This document shows, in pieces, positions 1 through 9,304 of a DNA stretch of 64,000 nt. How positions within the stretch are numbered: position 1 is the stretch's first letter; every line of letters starts with the position of its first letter. Source of the DNA: Castellaniella sp. MT123 (GTDB lineage Bacteria; Pseudomonadota; Gammaproteobacteria; Burkholderiales; Burkholderiaceae_B); assembly GCF_039614765.1 (NCBI RefSeq), contig NZ_CP154879.1, positions 1,984,001-2,048,000 on the forward strand. Direction: 5' to 3'. Below the pieces are notes generated by a model that made no database searches, was not told the origin of the DNA, and saw only the letters and a program-made list of their open reading frames with translations. Made by a program: the position numbers and the translations under genes.

Positions 1-1
1 A

Positions 2-649
2 TTGATCCGTTTTCCGCATGGCACGCTGATCGTCCATCTGGGCATGTCGGGGTCGTTGCGCCGAGTGCCGCTGGATGCCCCCTTGCGCAAGCACGATCAC
101 GTGGAATGGGTGTTCGACGACGCCCGTTTTCTGCTGCATGACCCGCGCCGCTTTGGCGCGGTGCTGTGGCACCCGGCCGAAGCCGGCCCGATCGGCGATC
201 ATCCGCTGCTCGCCTCGCTGGGCGTGGAGCCCTTCGATCCAGCCTTCACGCCGGCCTTGCTGCATGCCGGCCTGCAGGCGCACCGCCAAGCGGTCAAGCA
301 GCTGCTGCTGGGCGGGCGCATCGTCGTGGGGGTGGGCAACATCTACGCATCCGAATCGCTGTATCTGGCGGAAATCGACCCGCGCACACCGGGCAGCCGG
401 CTGTCACGCCCGCGCAGCATCCGCCTGCACGCCGCCATCCTGCAAACCCTGAACCAGGCCCTGGAATCGGGCGGCAGCACGCTGCGCGATTACGTCAATG
501 CGCAGGGCGCGCCCGGCGCCTATTTCACGCTGCACGCGGCGGTGTACGAGCGGGACGGGCAGCCCTGCCCGCGCTGCGGCACACCGATCCGGCGCATCGT
601 GCAGGGTCAGCGCGCCACCTATTTCTGCCCGCAGTGCCAGAAACGCTGA
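2..649 (+). CDS. mutM: Formamidopyrimidine-DNA glycosylase (Fpg/MutM), 5'-truncated by window edge
   Basis: This is the C-terminal part of a DNA glycosylase/AP lyase that removes 8-oxoguanine and other oxidised purines. The reading frame is open to the window start, so the catalytic N-terminal proline region is outside. What remains shows the end of the N-terminal beta-sandwich ([10 protein letters not shown]), the helix-two-turn-helix DNA-binding segment ([12 protein letters not shown]) and the C-terminal zinc finger (CPRCG, then CPQC just before the stop). The family is about 270 residues; 215 are visible. The stop codon directly abuts the stop of the convergent RidA-like gene, with no bases between. 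The family assignment is secure. Coordinates are partial at the 5' side. Confidence 0.95.
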   Translation: MIRFPHGTLIVHLGMSGSLRRVPLDAPLRKHDHVEWVFDDARFLLHDPRRFGAVLWHPAEAGPIGDHPLLASLGVEPFDPAFTPALLHAGLQAHRQAVKQLLLGGRIVVGVGNIYASESLYLAEIDPRTPGSRLSRPRSIRLHAAILQTLNQALESGGSTLRDYVNAQGAPGAYFTLHAAVYERDGQPCPRCGTPIRRIVQGQRATYFCPQCQKR

Positions 650-994
650 TCAGTCCAGCGCGGCGACGATGATGACTTCGAATTTCAGGTCGGGGCCGGC
701 CAGACGGGCTTCGCCGGTGGCGCGGGTGGGCGGATTGGCCGGATCGATCCAGGCTTCCCAGACGGGGTTCATGGCGGCGAAGTCGGCCATGTCGCGCAGC
801 CAGATCGTGGCCTGCAGGATCTTGGACTTGTGGCTGCCGACCTTGGCCAGCAGTTCGTCGACCTTGGCCAGGGCCGAACGGGCCTGGGCCTGGACGTCGT
901 CACCGCTGCCGGTCTGGCCAGCCAGGTAGACCGTGTTGCCGTGGACGACGGCGGCGCTCATGCGCGCGCCGGGTTCGATACGTTGAATGGTCAT
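650..994 (-). CDS. RidA/YjgF/YER057c/UK114-family protein
   Basis: A 114-residue protein of the RidA superfamily. Canonical members hydrolyse reactive enamine/imine intermediates released by PLP enzymes. The start is the ATG encoding MTIQRIEPGARMSAAV; a longer upstream frame is only read-through. Visible family features are the YLAGQTG strand, the ILQATIWLRDM segment and the C-terminal PTRATGEARLAGPDLKFEV region, which carries the conserved arginine. It resembles the RidA-like subfamilies annotated as enamine/imine deaminase or RutC-like rather than archetypal RidA, so the natural substrate is not predicted. It is convergent with mutM, and the following gene on the same strand starts more than 100 bases upstream. 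Confidence 0.85.
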   Translation of the reverse strand: MTIQRIEPGARMSAAVVHGNTVYLAGQTGSGDDVQAQARSALAKVDELLAKVGSHKSKILQATIWLRDMADFAAMNPVWEAWIDPANPPTRATGEARLAGPDLKFEVIIVAALD

Positions 995-1107
995 TTCAGG
1001 ACACTCCGAAGGGGTTGGAAACGGCGCCATGATACCCCGGGAAGAGGGCCCCGCTGCCCGACCGGCGTGCCGCCCATGCGGCAGCGCGCCAGCGACGGCC
1101 CATCCCG

Positions 1108-2520
1108 TCAGGCCAGGACTTTGCCCGGGTTCATGATGCCCTGCGGATCCAGCGCCGCCTTGATGCGGTGCATCAGCGCCATCTCCACCGGGTCTTTGTA
1201 GAGCGGCAGGGCGTCGCGCTTGAGCTGCCCCACCCCGTGTTCCGCACTGATCGATCCACCCACGGCATGCACCCGTTCGTGCACCAGCGCGTACACGTCT
1301 TCCTGACGCGCCAGCAGCGCGCCCTCGGCCCAGTCCACCCCGCGCGCCACGTTGTAGTGCAGGTTGCCGTCGCCCAGGTGCCCGAAGATCACATGGCGGA
1401 TGCCGGGAAACGCCGCCTGCAGCGCCGCGTTCGTCCCCTGCACGAATTCCGCCATGCGCGACACCGGGATCGACACGTCGTGCTTGATGCTCTTGCCGGA
1501 TTCCTTTTCGGCCAGGGGAATGCTTTCGCGCAGGTGCCACAGGGCGTGGCTCTGTGCCATGGATTCGGCGATCACCGCGTCGAGCACAACACCGGCCTCG
1601 ATGGCCTCGCCCACCACCACCTCGAAGCGCTCGCGGGCGTGCGTCTCGGATTCGCTGTCGGACAATTCCAGCAGCGCGTACCAGGGCAGCGCGGCCGAGG
1701 CCCCCTCGAAGGGGAGACGCTGCTGCGGAAAGCAGCGCACCACGTCCTGCAGGCAGTTGCCCGCCATCAGTTCGAAGCCCGTGAGCGAAGCCCCCAGCCC
1801 CGCCCGTGCCCGCCCCAGCATGTCAATGGCGGATTCGATCGAGTCGAGCGCCAGCAACGCCGTGCAGCGCGCCACCGGCAGCGGATGCAGTTTGAGCGTC
1901 GCCGCCGTGATGACCCCCAGCGTGCCTTCGCTGCCGATGTACAGGTCGCGCAGATCGTAGCCCGTGTTGTCCTTGCGCAGCCCGCGCAGCCCATGCCAGA
2001 TCTCGCCCTGGACGGTGACGACCTCCAGCCCCAGGGTGAGTTCGCGCATGTTGCCGTAGCGCAGCACCTGCGTGCCGCCCGCATTGGTCGCCAGGTTGCC
2101 GCCGATCGTGCAGCTGCCTTCGGCCGCCAGACTGAGCGGAAACAGCCGACCCGCCTCGCGCGCGGCCTGCTGCACCGACTGCAGGATGCAGCCGGACTCC
2201 ACGTCCATGGTGTCGTTGTCGGTATCGATGCCGCGCACCCGGTTCAGCCGCTGCAGCGAGAGGATCACCGCGCGCCCCGAGTCGTCTGGCGTGGCGCCAC
2301 CGCACAGGCCCGTGTTGCCCCCCTGCGGAATCACCGGGATGCCGGCCTGCGCGCAAATCCGCATGACCGCGGCGACTTCCGCCGTGGAGCCGGGCCGCAC
2401 CACCGCCAGTGCGCGCCCCCGGTAGCGCTCGCGCCAGTCGACCTCGTAGGATTGCGCATCCGCACCGGTCAGTACCTGCGACACGCCCACCGCCGCCCGC
2501 AATGCTTCCAGATGATCCAT
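1108..2520 (-). CDS. FAD-linked 2-hydroxyacid dehydrogenase (GlcD / D-2-hydroxyglutarate dehydrogenase-like)
   Basis: A 470-residue flavoprotein of the FAD_binding_4 plus FAD-oxidase C-terminal family (D-lactate dehydrogenase, GlcD, D-2-hydroxyglutarate dehydrogenase). The N-terminal half has the PP-loop FAD site (IPQGGNTGLCGG) and GGNLATNAGGTQVLRYGN. The C-terminal half has the metal/substrate-site signatures HLGDGNLHYN and EHGVGQLKRD. It oxidises a D-2-hydroxyacid and passes electrons on, probably to a quinone or electron-transfer flavoprotein. The chosen ATG (MDHLEALRAAV) starts at the usual family position; an in-frame ATG 13 codons upstream is possible, and neither has a strong ribosome binding site. 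It is divergent from the phosphomannomutase gene. The exact substrate cannot be read from sequence. Confidence 0.88.
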   Translation of the reverse strand: MDHLEALRAAVGVSQVLTGADAQSYEVDWRERYRGRALAVVRPGSTAEVAAVMRICAQAGIPVIPQGGNTGLCGGATPDDSGRAVILSLQRLNRVRGIDTDNDTMDVESGCILQSVQQAAREAGRLFPLSLAAEGSCTIGGNLATNAGGTQVLRYGNMRELTLGLEVVTVQGEIWHGLRGLRKDNTGYDLRDLYIGSEGTLGVITAATLKLHPLPVARCTALLALDSIESAIDMLGRARAGLGASLTGFELMAGNCLQDVVRCFPQQRLPFEGASAALPWYALLELSDSESETHARERFEVVVGEAIEAGVVLDAVIAESMAQSHALWHLRESIPLAEKESGKSIKHDVSIPVSRMAEFVQGTNAALQAAFPGIRHVIFGHLGDGNLHYNVARGVDWAEGALLARQEDVYALVHERVHAVGGSISAEHGVGQLKRDALPLYKDPVEMALMHRIKAALDPQGIMNPGKVLA

Positions 2521-2654
2521 GACGAGAGAACCCCGTATCCTGTCCGAAGAGGGATTCATTGTAATCGGCGATAATGACAGGCATCCCGGGCCGACGTGGC
2601 GCGCTTGCGTCGCGGCCCCGCCGGACATTTTCCAATCACCACCCGAGATCGACC

Positions 2655-4034
2655 GTGTCCCTGCCCGCCGCTGTCTTCAAAGCCTATGACATCCGGGGCA
2701 CCGTCCCCGACCAATTGAATGAATCATTCGCGCACCGGCTGGGCCTGGCCCTGGCGGACATGGCACGGCGCGAAGGCGTGCGCAGCCTGGCCGTTGGGTA
2801 CGACGGCCGCCTGAGCAGCCCAGGGCTGGCCCAGGCGCTGCAGGCCGGCCTGCACGCCGGCGGTATCGACACCGTCAGTCTGGGCCTGGTGCATACACCG
2901 CTGGTGTATTTCGCCGCCCATCTGGACGGCAGCGGTTCCGGGGTGGCGATCACGGGCAGCCACAACCCGCCCGACTACAACGGCTTCAAGATGATGATGG
3001 GGGGCCGTACCCTGCATGGTCAGGATATCCAGACCCTGCGCGTCTCGATGGCGAATATCCAGGCGCCCGCCGGCATCTCGCCGGGGCACGCCGAATCGCG
3101 CGACCTGATCGACACCTACGTGCGCCGGATCACGGACCACGTGAAGCTCGCGCGCCCCATGCACATCGCCATCGACTGCGGCAATGGCGTGGGCGCGGTG
3201 GTGGCCGGCCAGCTCTTCCGCGCCCTGGGCTGCACGGTCGATGAACTCTACTGCACGGTGGACGGCCGCTTTCCGAACCACCATCCGGACCCCGCCGAAC
3301 CGAAGAACCTGCAAGACCTGATCGCGCACCTGCAACGCACGGACTGCGAAATCGGCCTGGCCTTCGATGGCGATGCCGACCGTCTGGGCGTGGTCACCCG
3401 ATCGGGCCAGATCATCTGGCCCGATCGCCAGATGATCCTGTTCGCCCGCGACGTGCTGAGCCGAATGCCGGGCGCCCCCGTCATCTACGACGTGAAGTGC
3501 AGCCGCCACCTGGGCCAGGCAATCCGGGACGCGGGCGGAGTCCCCGACATGTCGCAGACCGGGCACTCGCTGATCAAGGCCCGCCTGGCCGAGACCGGCG
3601 CGCCGCTGGCGGGCGAGATGAGCGGCCATATCTTCTTCAAGGAACGCTGGTATGGCTTCGATGACGGGCTCTATGCGGGCGCCCGCCTGCTGGAGATCCT
3701 GTCGCGCAGCGCCAACCCCAGCCAGGTGCTGGAAGCCCTGCCGCAGGGCACTTCCACTCCCGAACTGAAACTTCCCATGGCCGAAGGCGAACCGCATGCC
3801 TTCATCGAACGCCTGCAGGCCGAAGGAAAATTTCCGACTGCCCAGGACCGCGTCACCATCGACGGGGTGCGCGCCGAATACGCCGATGGTTTTGGTCTGG
3901 CACGGGCGTCGAACACGACGCCCGTCATCGTCCTGCGCTTCGAGGGCGATTCCCCGGAAGCCCTGGCGCGGATCCAGGGGGAATTCCGCGACGCGATCCA
4001 TGCGCTGCTGCCGGGCCGGGAACTGCCGTTCTAG
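2655..4034 (+). CDS. manB: Phosphomannomutase/phosphoglucomutase
   Basis: A 459-residue alpha-D-phosphohexomutase that interconverts the 1- and 6-phosphates of mannose or glucose, supplying nucleotide-sugar precursors. The start is GTG (VSLPAAVFKAYDIRGTVPD), placing the family KAYDIRG motif near residue 10. The phosphoserine loop TGSHNPPDYNG has its serine at residue 102. The magnesium loop DGDADRLG has aspartates at 238, 240 and 242. The sugar-binding loop GEMSGHIFF and a C-terminal domain follow. Length matches the AlgC/PMM-PGM family. It may feed LPS or the glycan locus 10 kb downstream, but it is not linked to it. An ATG lies 27 codons upstream, but the added residues are arginine-rich and unlike the family. 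Confidence 0.93.
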   Translation: MSLPAAVFKAYDIRGTVPDQLNESFAHRLGLALADMARREGVRSLAVGYDGRLSSPGLAQALQAGLHAGGIDTVSLGLVHTPLVYFAAHLDGSGSGVAITGSHNPPDYNGFKMMMGGRTLHGQDIQTLRVSMANIQAPAGISPGHAESRDLIDTYVRRITDHVKLARPMHIAIDCGNGVGAVVAGQLFRALGCTVDELYCTVDGRFPNHHPDPAEPKNLQDLIAHLQRTDCEIGLAFDGDADRLGVVTRSGQIIWPDRQMILFARDVLSRMPGAPVIYDVKCSRHLGQAIRDAGGVPDMSQTGHSLIKARLAETGAPLAGEMSGHIFFKERWYGFDDGLYAGARLLEILSRSANPSQVLEALPQGTSTPELKLPMAEGEPHAFIERLQAEGKFPTAQDRVTIDGVRAEYADGFGLARASNTTPVIVLRFEGDSPEALARIQGEFRDAIHALLPGRELPF

Positions 4035-4080
4035 CGAACCGCGATCCCGCAGCTGGCCGGGCCGAACCTGACGACCCTGA

Positions 4081-4881
4081 TCAATAGCCCGATCCGACCG
4101 CCCGGTCCGCGCCTTCGCGAAAAGCCTTGACCAGGCCCTCGGCGGCCTGGCGCAGCAGCAGCGTATCGGTGCCCACCGCCACGAAATGCGCCCCCGCCTG
4201 CGCAAAGGCGCTCGCGGCATCCAGCCGGGTGGCGAAGACGCCGGCTGCCTTGCCGCTGCGGGCAATGCGCCGAATCGCATCCAGCACCGCCGTCTGGACG
4301 TCAGGGTGATTCGGCTGCCCCAGATGCCCCATGGACGCCGCCAGATCCGACGGCCCGATGAAAACCGCGTCGATGCCATCGACCGCCAGAATCTCGTCCA
4401 GGGCGGCCAGGCCTTCGCACGATTCGGCCTGAACGATCAGGCAGATTTCATCGTTGGCCTGCCGCAGATAATCCGGCACACCGTTCCAGCGGGCCGCCCG
4501 GGCCAGCGCCGTGCCGACCCCGCGGATGCCTTCGGGCGGATAGCGGGTGGCGCGCACCAGCGCGCGCGCCTGTTCTGCGGAGTCCACCATGGGCACCAAC
4601 AGGGTCTGTACGCCGATGTCCAGCAATTGCTTGATGCGTGCCGGATCGTGATCGACCATGCGCACGAGGGTGTCTGGCCCGCGCCCCTGCAGCGCCTGCA
4701 GCTGGGCCAGCACGGTGCGCATGTCGTTGGGCCCGTGTTCGGCGTCGATCAGCAGCCAGTCGAAGCCCGTTCCGGCCAGCAGCTCGGCGCTGTAGGGGTC
4801 GCACAGCCCCAGGAACAGGCCGATGCGGGGGATCACGCTGTCGCGCAGCGCGGCCTTGAAGCGATTGCGAATGTCGGACAT
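4081..4881 (-). CDS. hpaI: 4-hydroxy-2-oxoheptanedioate aldolase (HpaI)
   Basis: A class II pyruvate aldolase of the HpcH/HpaI family, 266 residues, and the last step of homoprotocatechuate meta-cleavage. It splits 4-hydroxy-2-oxoheptane-1,7-dioate into pyruvate and succinic semialdehyde. Visible motifs are GLCDPYSAELLAGTGFDW, the metal-site strand LLIDAEHGPND, and VQAESCEGLAALDEI with the metal-binding glutamate, followed by AVFIGPSDLAASMG. It is the last gene of the operon, 17 bases after hpaH. Its product succinic semialdehyde is the substrate expected for the GabD-like enzyme at 23.3 kb. Confidence 0.95.
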   Translation of the reverse strand: MSDIRNRFKAALRDSVIPRIGLFLGLCDPYSAELLAGTGFDWLLIDAEHGPNDMRTVLAQLQALQGRGPDTLVRMVDHDPARIKQLLDIGVQTLLVPMVDSAEQARALVRATRYPPEGIRGVGTALARAARWNGVPDYLRQANDEICLIVQAESCEGLAALDEILAVDGIDAVFIGPSDLAASMGHLGQPNHPDVQTAVLDAIRRIARSGKAAGVFATRLDAASAFAQAGAHFVAVGTDTLLLRQAAEGLVKAFREGADRAVGSGY

Positions 4882-4898
4882 GGCGGGCTCCGGAGGGG

Positions 4899-5765
4899 TC
4901 AGGCGAAACGACAGGACAGGCTGCCCAGCGTCCCGTAGTCCACATGAAAAGTATCGCCCTGACGGACCGCCACCGGCCGGGTGAAGGATCCCGCCAGGAT
5001 CAGCTGGCCGGCTTCCAGGGCAACCCCATGAGGCGCCAGTTTCCGGGCCAGCCAGACGATGCCGTTGGCCGGATGGTTCAGGACCCCGGCCGCCACCCCG
5101 GTTTCCTCGATCACTTCGTTGCGGCTCAGGAGCGCCGACACCCAGCGCAGATCCAGATCCTGAGGCCGGGTGACACGCCCCCCCACCACCATGCCGGCGC
5201 TGGCGGCATTGTCGGAAATGGTGTCCATCACCAGGCGCGGACGCGCCGTTTCCGGATCGACCCGGTGGCAGCGTGCATCGATGATCTCAATGGCGGGCAT
5301 CACATAATCGGTGGCTTCGAGCACATCGAACAGCGACACATCGGGACCGGCCAGGTCGCGCACCAGATGAAACACCAGCTCGACCTCGACCATGGGCTGG
5401 ATGAAGCGGTCAAAGGGGATCTCGCTACCGGTGTCGAAGAGCATGTCGTCCAGCAGCACCCCATAGTCGGGTTCATCGATCTGCGAGGATCGCTGCATGG
5501 CCCGGGAGGTCAGCCCGATCTTGCGGCCCACGATGCGCCTGCCTTCCTGCTGCTTGAGCCGGATCCCCGCGCTCTGGATGGCGTAGGCATCCTCGACCGT
5601 GATCCCAGGATGACTCAGCGAGGGGGCGCGAGTCTGGACGCGCGATCGTTCGGCCTGATGCAGCGCCAGCGCGACCTGGGTGATGGCATCGGGCGAAAGG
5701 CGCGGCGCCACGACATCGACCGCGCGGTCGGACACGAGAAGTTCAGGATTTTGCATAGCGCGCAT
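4899..5765 (-). CDS. hpaH: 2-oxo-hept-4-ene-1,7-dioate hydratase (HpaH)
   Basis: A hydratase of the fumarylacetoacetate-hydrolase fold family that adds water to the 2-oxohept-ene-dioate intermediate to give the substrate of HpaI. Recognisable segments are [32 protein letters not shown] (metal-binding glutamates), [14 protein letters not shown] and [13 protein letters not shown]. These match the HpaH/MhpD group closely. It is 288 residues, about 20 longer at the N-terminus than the enteric enzyme. An in-frame ATG three codons downstream is equally possible, and neither start has a clear Shine-Dalgarno. The start lies inside the end of hpaF (23-base overlap), suggesting translational coupling. 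Confidence 0.94.
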   Translation of the reverse strand: MRAMQNPELLVSDRAVDVVAPRLSPDAITQVALALHQAERSRVQTRAPSLSHPGITVEDAYAIQSAGIRLKQQEGRRIVGRKIGLTSRAMQRSSQIDEPDYGVLLDDMLFDTGSEIPFDRFIQPMVEVELVFHLVRDLAGPDVSLFDVLEATDYVMPAIEIIDARCHRVDPETARPRLVMDTISDNAASAGMVVGGRVTRPQDLDLRWVSALLSRNEVIEETGVAAGVLNHPANGIVWLARKLAPHGVALEAGQLILAGSFTRPVAVRQGDTFHVDYGTLGSLSCRFA

Positions 5766-6132
5766 GAATGTTGTTGTGCTTGAGGGTACCGGCCTCGGAA
5801 AACTCGTTCAATTCCAAAGACAGGGCGAGCGTGCGGCGTTCGAACAGGGGCTGAAAATGCGTCTTCATCATGTCGAAGAGCGCAGCTGCCGTCCGCTGGA
5901 CGACCTGTGGATCGCGGCCGGCGCCGATCTTGACCGTGGCATGCACGAAGGCATCGTCATGGTCGCCTTCGGCCACGCAGTAATCCTGCAGCGGGATCGC
6001 CCGCGAGCGGATCCCGCCCGGCGGGAACACCTTCATGTCGAGCATGACGCGATTGGCCTTGCGCAGCAGCGCGGGAATGTCCGCGCCTTCGCGGGCAAGA
6101 TTGTCGGTATATTCAAAAATCAGGTGTGCCAT
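5743..6132 (-). CDS. hpaF: 5-carboxymethyl-2-hydroxymuconate delta-isomerase (HpaF)
   Basis: A small cytosolic isomerase, 129 residues, of the CHMI branch of the tautomerase superfamily. The N-terminal methionine is followed by alanine instead of the catalytic proline of mature 4-oxalocrotonate tautomerases, although the alignment [12 protein letters not shown] fits HpaF well. Further matches are [18 protein letters not shown] and the C-terminal [10 protein letters not shown]. It isomerises 5-carboxymethyl-2-hydroxymuconate between the dehydrogenase (HpaE) and decarboxylase (HpaG) steps. It sits between hpaD and hpaH in the operon, and a GGATCC-type ribosome binding site lies upstream. The replacement of the usual Pro at position 2 by Ala should be confirmed, because Pro is catalytic in the family. 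Confidence 0.9.
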   Translation of the reverse strand: MAHLIFEYTDNLAREGADIPALLRKANRVMLDMKVFPPGGIRSRAIPLQDYCVAEGDHDDAFVHATVKIGAGRDPQVVQRTAAALFDMMKTHFQPLFERRTLALSLELNEFSEAGTLKHNNIHARYAKS

Positions 6133-6159
6133 CTACGGATCCTTGGAAGTGGTCCCGCC

Positions 6160-7008
6160 TCAGACGGGGAAAACCGCGTTGATCTGCCCCGTGCCAGAAC
6201 TGCCGAAATACGGGGTGATGACCTCGGCGCGGCCCTGGTACCGATCCCAGCCCAGCGCCCCCAGCAACATGGCGGTGTCGTGCATGTTGCCTTCGCCGTG
6301 GCATTTCTCGGCGTACTCGGGCAGCATGGCGCAGAACGTCGCCCAGTCGCCCCTTTCCCACATCTCGATCACGGCCCGGTCCATGGTTTCCAGGAAGGGG
6401 CTCCAGAGCTTGAACAGATAGTCTTCCGCCACGCCGTTCTGGGCGAAGCGGTGCGACAGCGACCCGCTGGCCAGGAAGGCGACCGTGCCGTCGTAAGATT
6501 CCTCCACCGCGCGGCGCATCGAGGCACCCAGCTTTGCCGAATCCTGCAGGCTGTGCACCGTGCACAGCGCGGCGACCGACACCACTTTGAAGTGCTTGTC
6601 CTCGTTCATGTAGCGCATGGGAACCAGGGTGCCGTATTCGAGCTCGAGGCTGGTATTGTCGTGCGAACGCACCCGCACGCCATCGGCCGTGCAGGCATCG
6701 GCCAGCACCTTGCCCAGTTCCGGGTTGCCCGAATACGCATAGGGCATGTTCTTGATGAAATGCGGCAGTTCGTTACTGGTGTAGACACCCTCGAAGTGCG
6801 GGGCGGAATTGATGTGATAGCCCGAATTGACCAGCCAGTGGGTGTCGAACACCACCAATGTGTCGACGCCCTGTTCGCGGCAGCGGCGGCCGATCTCGGC
6901 GTGGCCGTCGATGGCGGCCTTGCGGCAGCCCTTGTGCGGACCCTCCTGCTCGGAGATGTACATCGACGGAACGTGTGTGATTTTTGCTGCCAGAGCGACC
7001 TTACCCAT
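6160..7008 (-). CDS. hpaD: Homoprotocatechuate (3,4-dihydroxyphenylacetate) 2,3-dioxygenase (HpaD)
   Basis: A 282-residue class III (LigB-type) extradiol ring-cleavage dioxygenase that opens 3,4-dihydroxyphenylacetate to 5-carboxymethyl-2-hydroxymuconate semialdehyde using Fe(II) and O2. Visible family features are KITHVPSMYISEQEGPHKG (N-terminal metal-ligand histidine region), LVVFDTHWLVNSGYHINS (second histidine region) and the acidic/histidine-rich middle SHDNTSLELEYGTLVP. A good ribosome binding site (GGAGG) precedes the ATG. It lies between hpaE and hpaF. Sequence order and length match enteric HpaD/HpcB, making this the key assignment for the operon. Confidence 0.95.
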   Translation of the reverse strand: MGKVALAAKITHVPSMYISEQEGPHKGCRKAAIDGHAEIGRRCREQGVDTLVVFDTHWLVNSGYHINSAPHFEGVYTSNELPHFIKNMPYAYSGNPELGKVLADACTADGVRVRSHDNTSLELEYGTLVPMRYMNEDKHFKVVSVAALCTVHSLQDSAKLGASMRRAVEESYDGTVAFLASGSLSHRFAQNGVAEDYLFKLWSPFLETMDRAVIEMWERGDWATFCAMLPEYAEKCHGEGNMHDTAMLLGALGWDRYQGRAEVITPYFGSSGTGQINAVFPV

Positions 7009-7065
7009 TTTGCTCCTCCGCGTAGTGGATGATGTTGGTCGGATGTTGCTGCAACGGCGCCAGGG

Positions 7066-8535
7066 TCAGAGACCCCAGCGCGGAATCGGGTGATCTCCGT
7101 AAGAGATGCAGATGTTCTTGGCCTCGCAGAACACCTCGTAGCTGTAATGCCCGCCCTCGCGCCCCGTACCGGAAGCCTTCACGCCGCCGAAAGGCTGGCG
7201 CAGGTCACGCACGTTCTGGCTGTTGACGAACACCATGCCGGCTTCCACGGCGCGGCCCATGCGCAGGGCGCGCCCGGTGCTTTCGGTCCAGACGTAGGAC
7301 GACAAGCCGTAGGGTGTGTCGTTGGCGATCGCCACAGCCTGGGCTTCGTCCGTGAAGGGAATCAGGCAGGGCACCGGTCCGAAGATCTCGTCCTGGGCGA
7401 TGCTCATGCGGTTGTCGACGTCGGCAAAGACGGTGGGCTGGACCCAGTTTCCGCCCTTCAGCGCCGCAGGCACGTCGGGCGTGCCGCCCCCGCATACCAA
7501 GCGCGCGCCTTCGCGCTGGCCGGCCTCGATGTAGCTGGTGACCTTGCGCAGGTGGCCGGCGGAGATCATGGGGCCGATGATGGTCTTCGGATCCAGCGGA
7601 TCCCCCACCGTCAGACGCCGCGCCCGGTCGGTGAAGTCGGACACGAAACGATCGTAGATCCCCTTCTGCACCAGAATGCGGCTGCCAGCCGTGCAACGTT
7701 CGCCGTTGTTGGAAAAGATCATGAACAGCGCCGCATCCAGCGCCCGCTCGTAATCCGCGTCATCGAAGACAATGAAGGGCGATTTGCCCCCCAGTTCCAT
7801 GGAGAACTTCTTCAGGCCCGCGGCGCGCACGATGCGCTGGCCCGTCAGGGTGGAACCCGTGAAGGAAATGGCCCGCACGTCCGGGTGCGATACCAGGGCT
7901 TCGCCCGCGGTGTGGCCATAGCCATGCACGATGTTGAAGACCCCCGGCGGCACGCCGGCTTCCAGGGCCAGCCGCCCCAGACGATCTGCCGTCAGCGGTG
8001 ACAGTTCGCTCATCTTCATGACTGCCGTGTTGCCGAACGCCAGACAGGGGGCCAGCTTCCAGGTGGCCGTCATGAACGGCACGTTCCAGGGAGAGATCAG
8101 CGCGCAGACCCCGACCGGCTGCCACATGGTCACATTCAGGTGGCCGGTGTCCGAGGGGTAGCTTTCGCCATTCAAACGCAGGACCTGTTCGGCGAAGAAG
8201 TGAAAATTATGCGCGGCGCGAGGCACCAGGGCCTTGCCGGTCTGACCGATGACCTGGCCGGTATCCTGAGTTTCCAGGCGCGCCAGTTCGGGCACGTCGC
8301 GGGTGATCAGATCGCCCAGCCGATGCAGGATGGCGGCCCGCTCGGTGGCCGACGTCGCGGCCCAGCCAGGCGCCGCGTCGTGGGCAGCCCGCACGGCCTG
8401 TTCGACCTCGGCCGCGCCGCCGCTGGCGACTTCCGCCAACACGTCGCCCGTCGCAGGGTTCAGGGTCTGCAGGACCTCGGCGCTGTCGACCTCGCGCCCG
8501 TTGATCAGATGTTTGATCATGCCGATATCATCCAT
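7066..8535 (-). CDS. hpaE: 5-carboxymethyl-2-hydroxymuconate semialdehyde dehydrogenase (HpaE)
   Basis: An NAD-dependent aldehyde dehydrogenase, 489 residues, oxidising the ring-cleavage semialdehyde to 5-carboxymethyl-2-hydroxymuconate. Motifs in order: substrate/NAD entry ISPWNVPFMTATWKLAP, nucleotide-binding FTGSTLTGQRIV, general-base ELGGKSPFIVF, and the catalytic cysteine in SNNGERCTAGSRI. The C-terminal MVFVNSQNVRDLRQPFGGVK is typical of HpaE/HpcC. The start overlaps the end of hpaG2 by 8 bases. A second in-frame ATG five codons downstream (MIKHLINGREV) has a slightly better ribosome-binding context and matches where many homologues begin. The assignment relies on both sequence and operon context. 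Confidence 0.94.
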   Translation of the reverse strand: MDDIGMIKHLINGREVDSAEVLQTLNPATGDVLAEVASGGAAEVEQAVRAAHDAAPGWAATSATERAAILHRLGDLITRDVPELARLETQDTGQVIGQTGKALVPRAAHNFHFFAEQVLRLNGESYPSDTGHLNVTMWQPVGVCALISPWNVPFMTATWKLAPCLAFGNTAVMKMSELSPLTADRLGRLALEAGVPPGVFNIVHGYGHTAGEALVSHPDVRAISFTGSTLTGQRIVRAAGLKKFSMELGGKSPFIVFDDADYERALDAALFMIFSNNGERCTAGSRILVQKGIYDRFVSDFTDRARRLTVGDPLDPKTIIGPMISAGHLRKVTSYIEAGQREGARLVCGGGTPDVPAALKGGNWVQPTVFADVDNRMSIAQDEIFGPVPCLIPFTDEAQAVAIANDTPYGLSSYVWTESTGRALRMGRAVEAGMVFVNSQNVRDLRQPFGGVKASGTGREGGHYSYEVFCEAKNICISYGDHPIPRWGL

Positions 8536-9304
8536 TGTGCGGTTGTTGCGAAAAATGAGCCTCGTCTCCCACGATGGTGTTGACCAGGCAGCCCACCGAA
8601 TCGATTTCGGTTTCGACGACGTCGCCGGGCATGACCTCGGCCAGCCCCTGCGGGGTGCCGGTCAGGATCACGTCGCCGGGCGACAGCGTCATGAAGGAAG
8701 ACAGATATTCGATCAGGGCGGGAATGTCGAAGATCATGTCGGCCGTCGTGCCTTGCTGCACGATGCGGCCATTGATGCGTGTGCGCAGGCCCAGGGCCAT
8801 GGGGTCGGGTACGTCGTCGCGATCCACCATCCAGGGGCCGATGGGCGTGCAGCCATCGCGGTTTTTGACGCGCAGGTTCGGGCGATACCAGTTTTCCAGG
8901 TAGTCGCGGATCGCGTAATCGTTGGCCACGGTATACCCGGCGACATGGTCATAGGCGTCCTCGCGCCGGATGTCGGCGCCTTCGCGCCCGATCACCACAG
9001 CCAGTTCGCATTCATAATGCATGCTGCGCACCCCGGCGGGGCGCCAGGTGCGGGCCTGATGACCGATGAAGGTATTGGGCCCCTTCAGGAAGGCCAGGGG
9101 CGTTTCGGGTGCTTTGAAGGCCAGTTCCGCCGCATGATCGGCGTAGTTCAGCCCCAGCGCAAAGGCCGTGCCGATCTCCACCGGCGGCAGCCAGATCGCC
9201 TCGGCGGCATCCGCCGTCCGGCCATCAGCCAGGCGCAATGTGCCCGCGCCCTCGACCACCACCCGGTGAATGCCGCCTTGCCAGGCAATGCGTGCGTGCT
9301 TCAT
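8528..9304 (-). CDS. hpaG2: HpaG2: C-terminal half of 4-HPA degradation isomerase/decarboxylase
   Basis: A fumarylacetoacetate-hydrolase-fold protein of 258 residues, equivalent to the C-terminal half of enteric HpaG. HpaG decarboxylates 5-oxopent-3-ene-1,2,5-tricarboxylate and isomerises the product. Motifs: FALGLNYADHAAE, the metal site MHYECELAVVIG (E-x-E), VANDYAIRDYLENWYRPN and LSPGDVILTGTPQGLAEV. The start ATG overlaps the stop of hpaG1 (ATGA), indicating coupled translation. A longer upstream frame in the same phase is just read-through into hpaG1. Separate G1 and G2 subunits probably assemble to do what the fused enteric enzyme does; this is inferred from family knowledge. Confidence 0.93.
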   Translation of the reverse strand: MKHARIAWQGGIHRVVVEGAGTLRLADGRTADAAEAIWLPPVEIGTAFALGLNYADHAAELAFKAPETPLAFLKGPNTFIGHQARTWRPAGVRSMHYECELAVVIGREGADIRREDAYDHVAGYTVANDYAIRDYLENWYRPNLRVKNRDGCTPIGPWMVDRDDVPDPMALGLRTRINGRIVQQGTTADMIFDIPALIEYLSSFMTLSPGDVILTGTPQGLAEVMPGDVVETEIDSVGCLVNTIVGDEAHFSQQPHNG

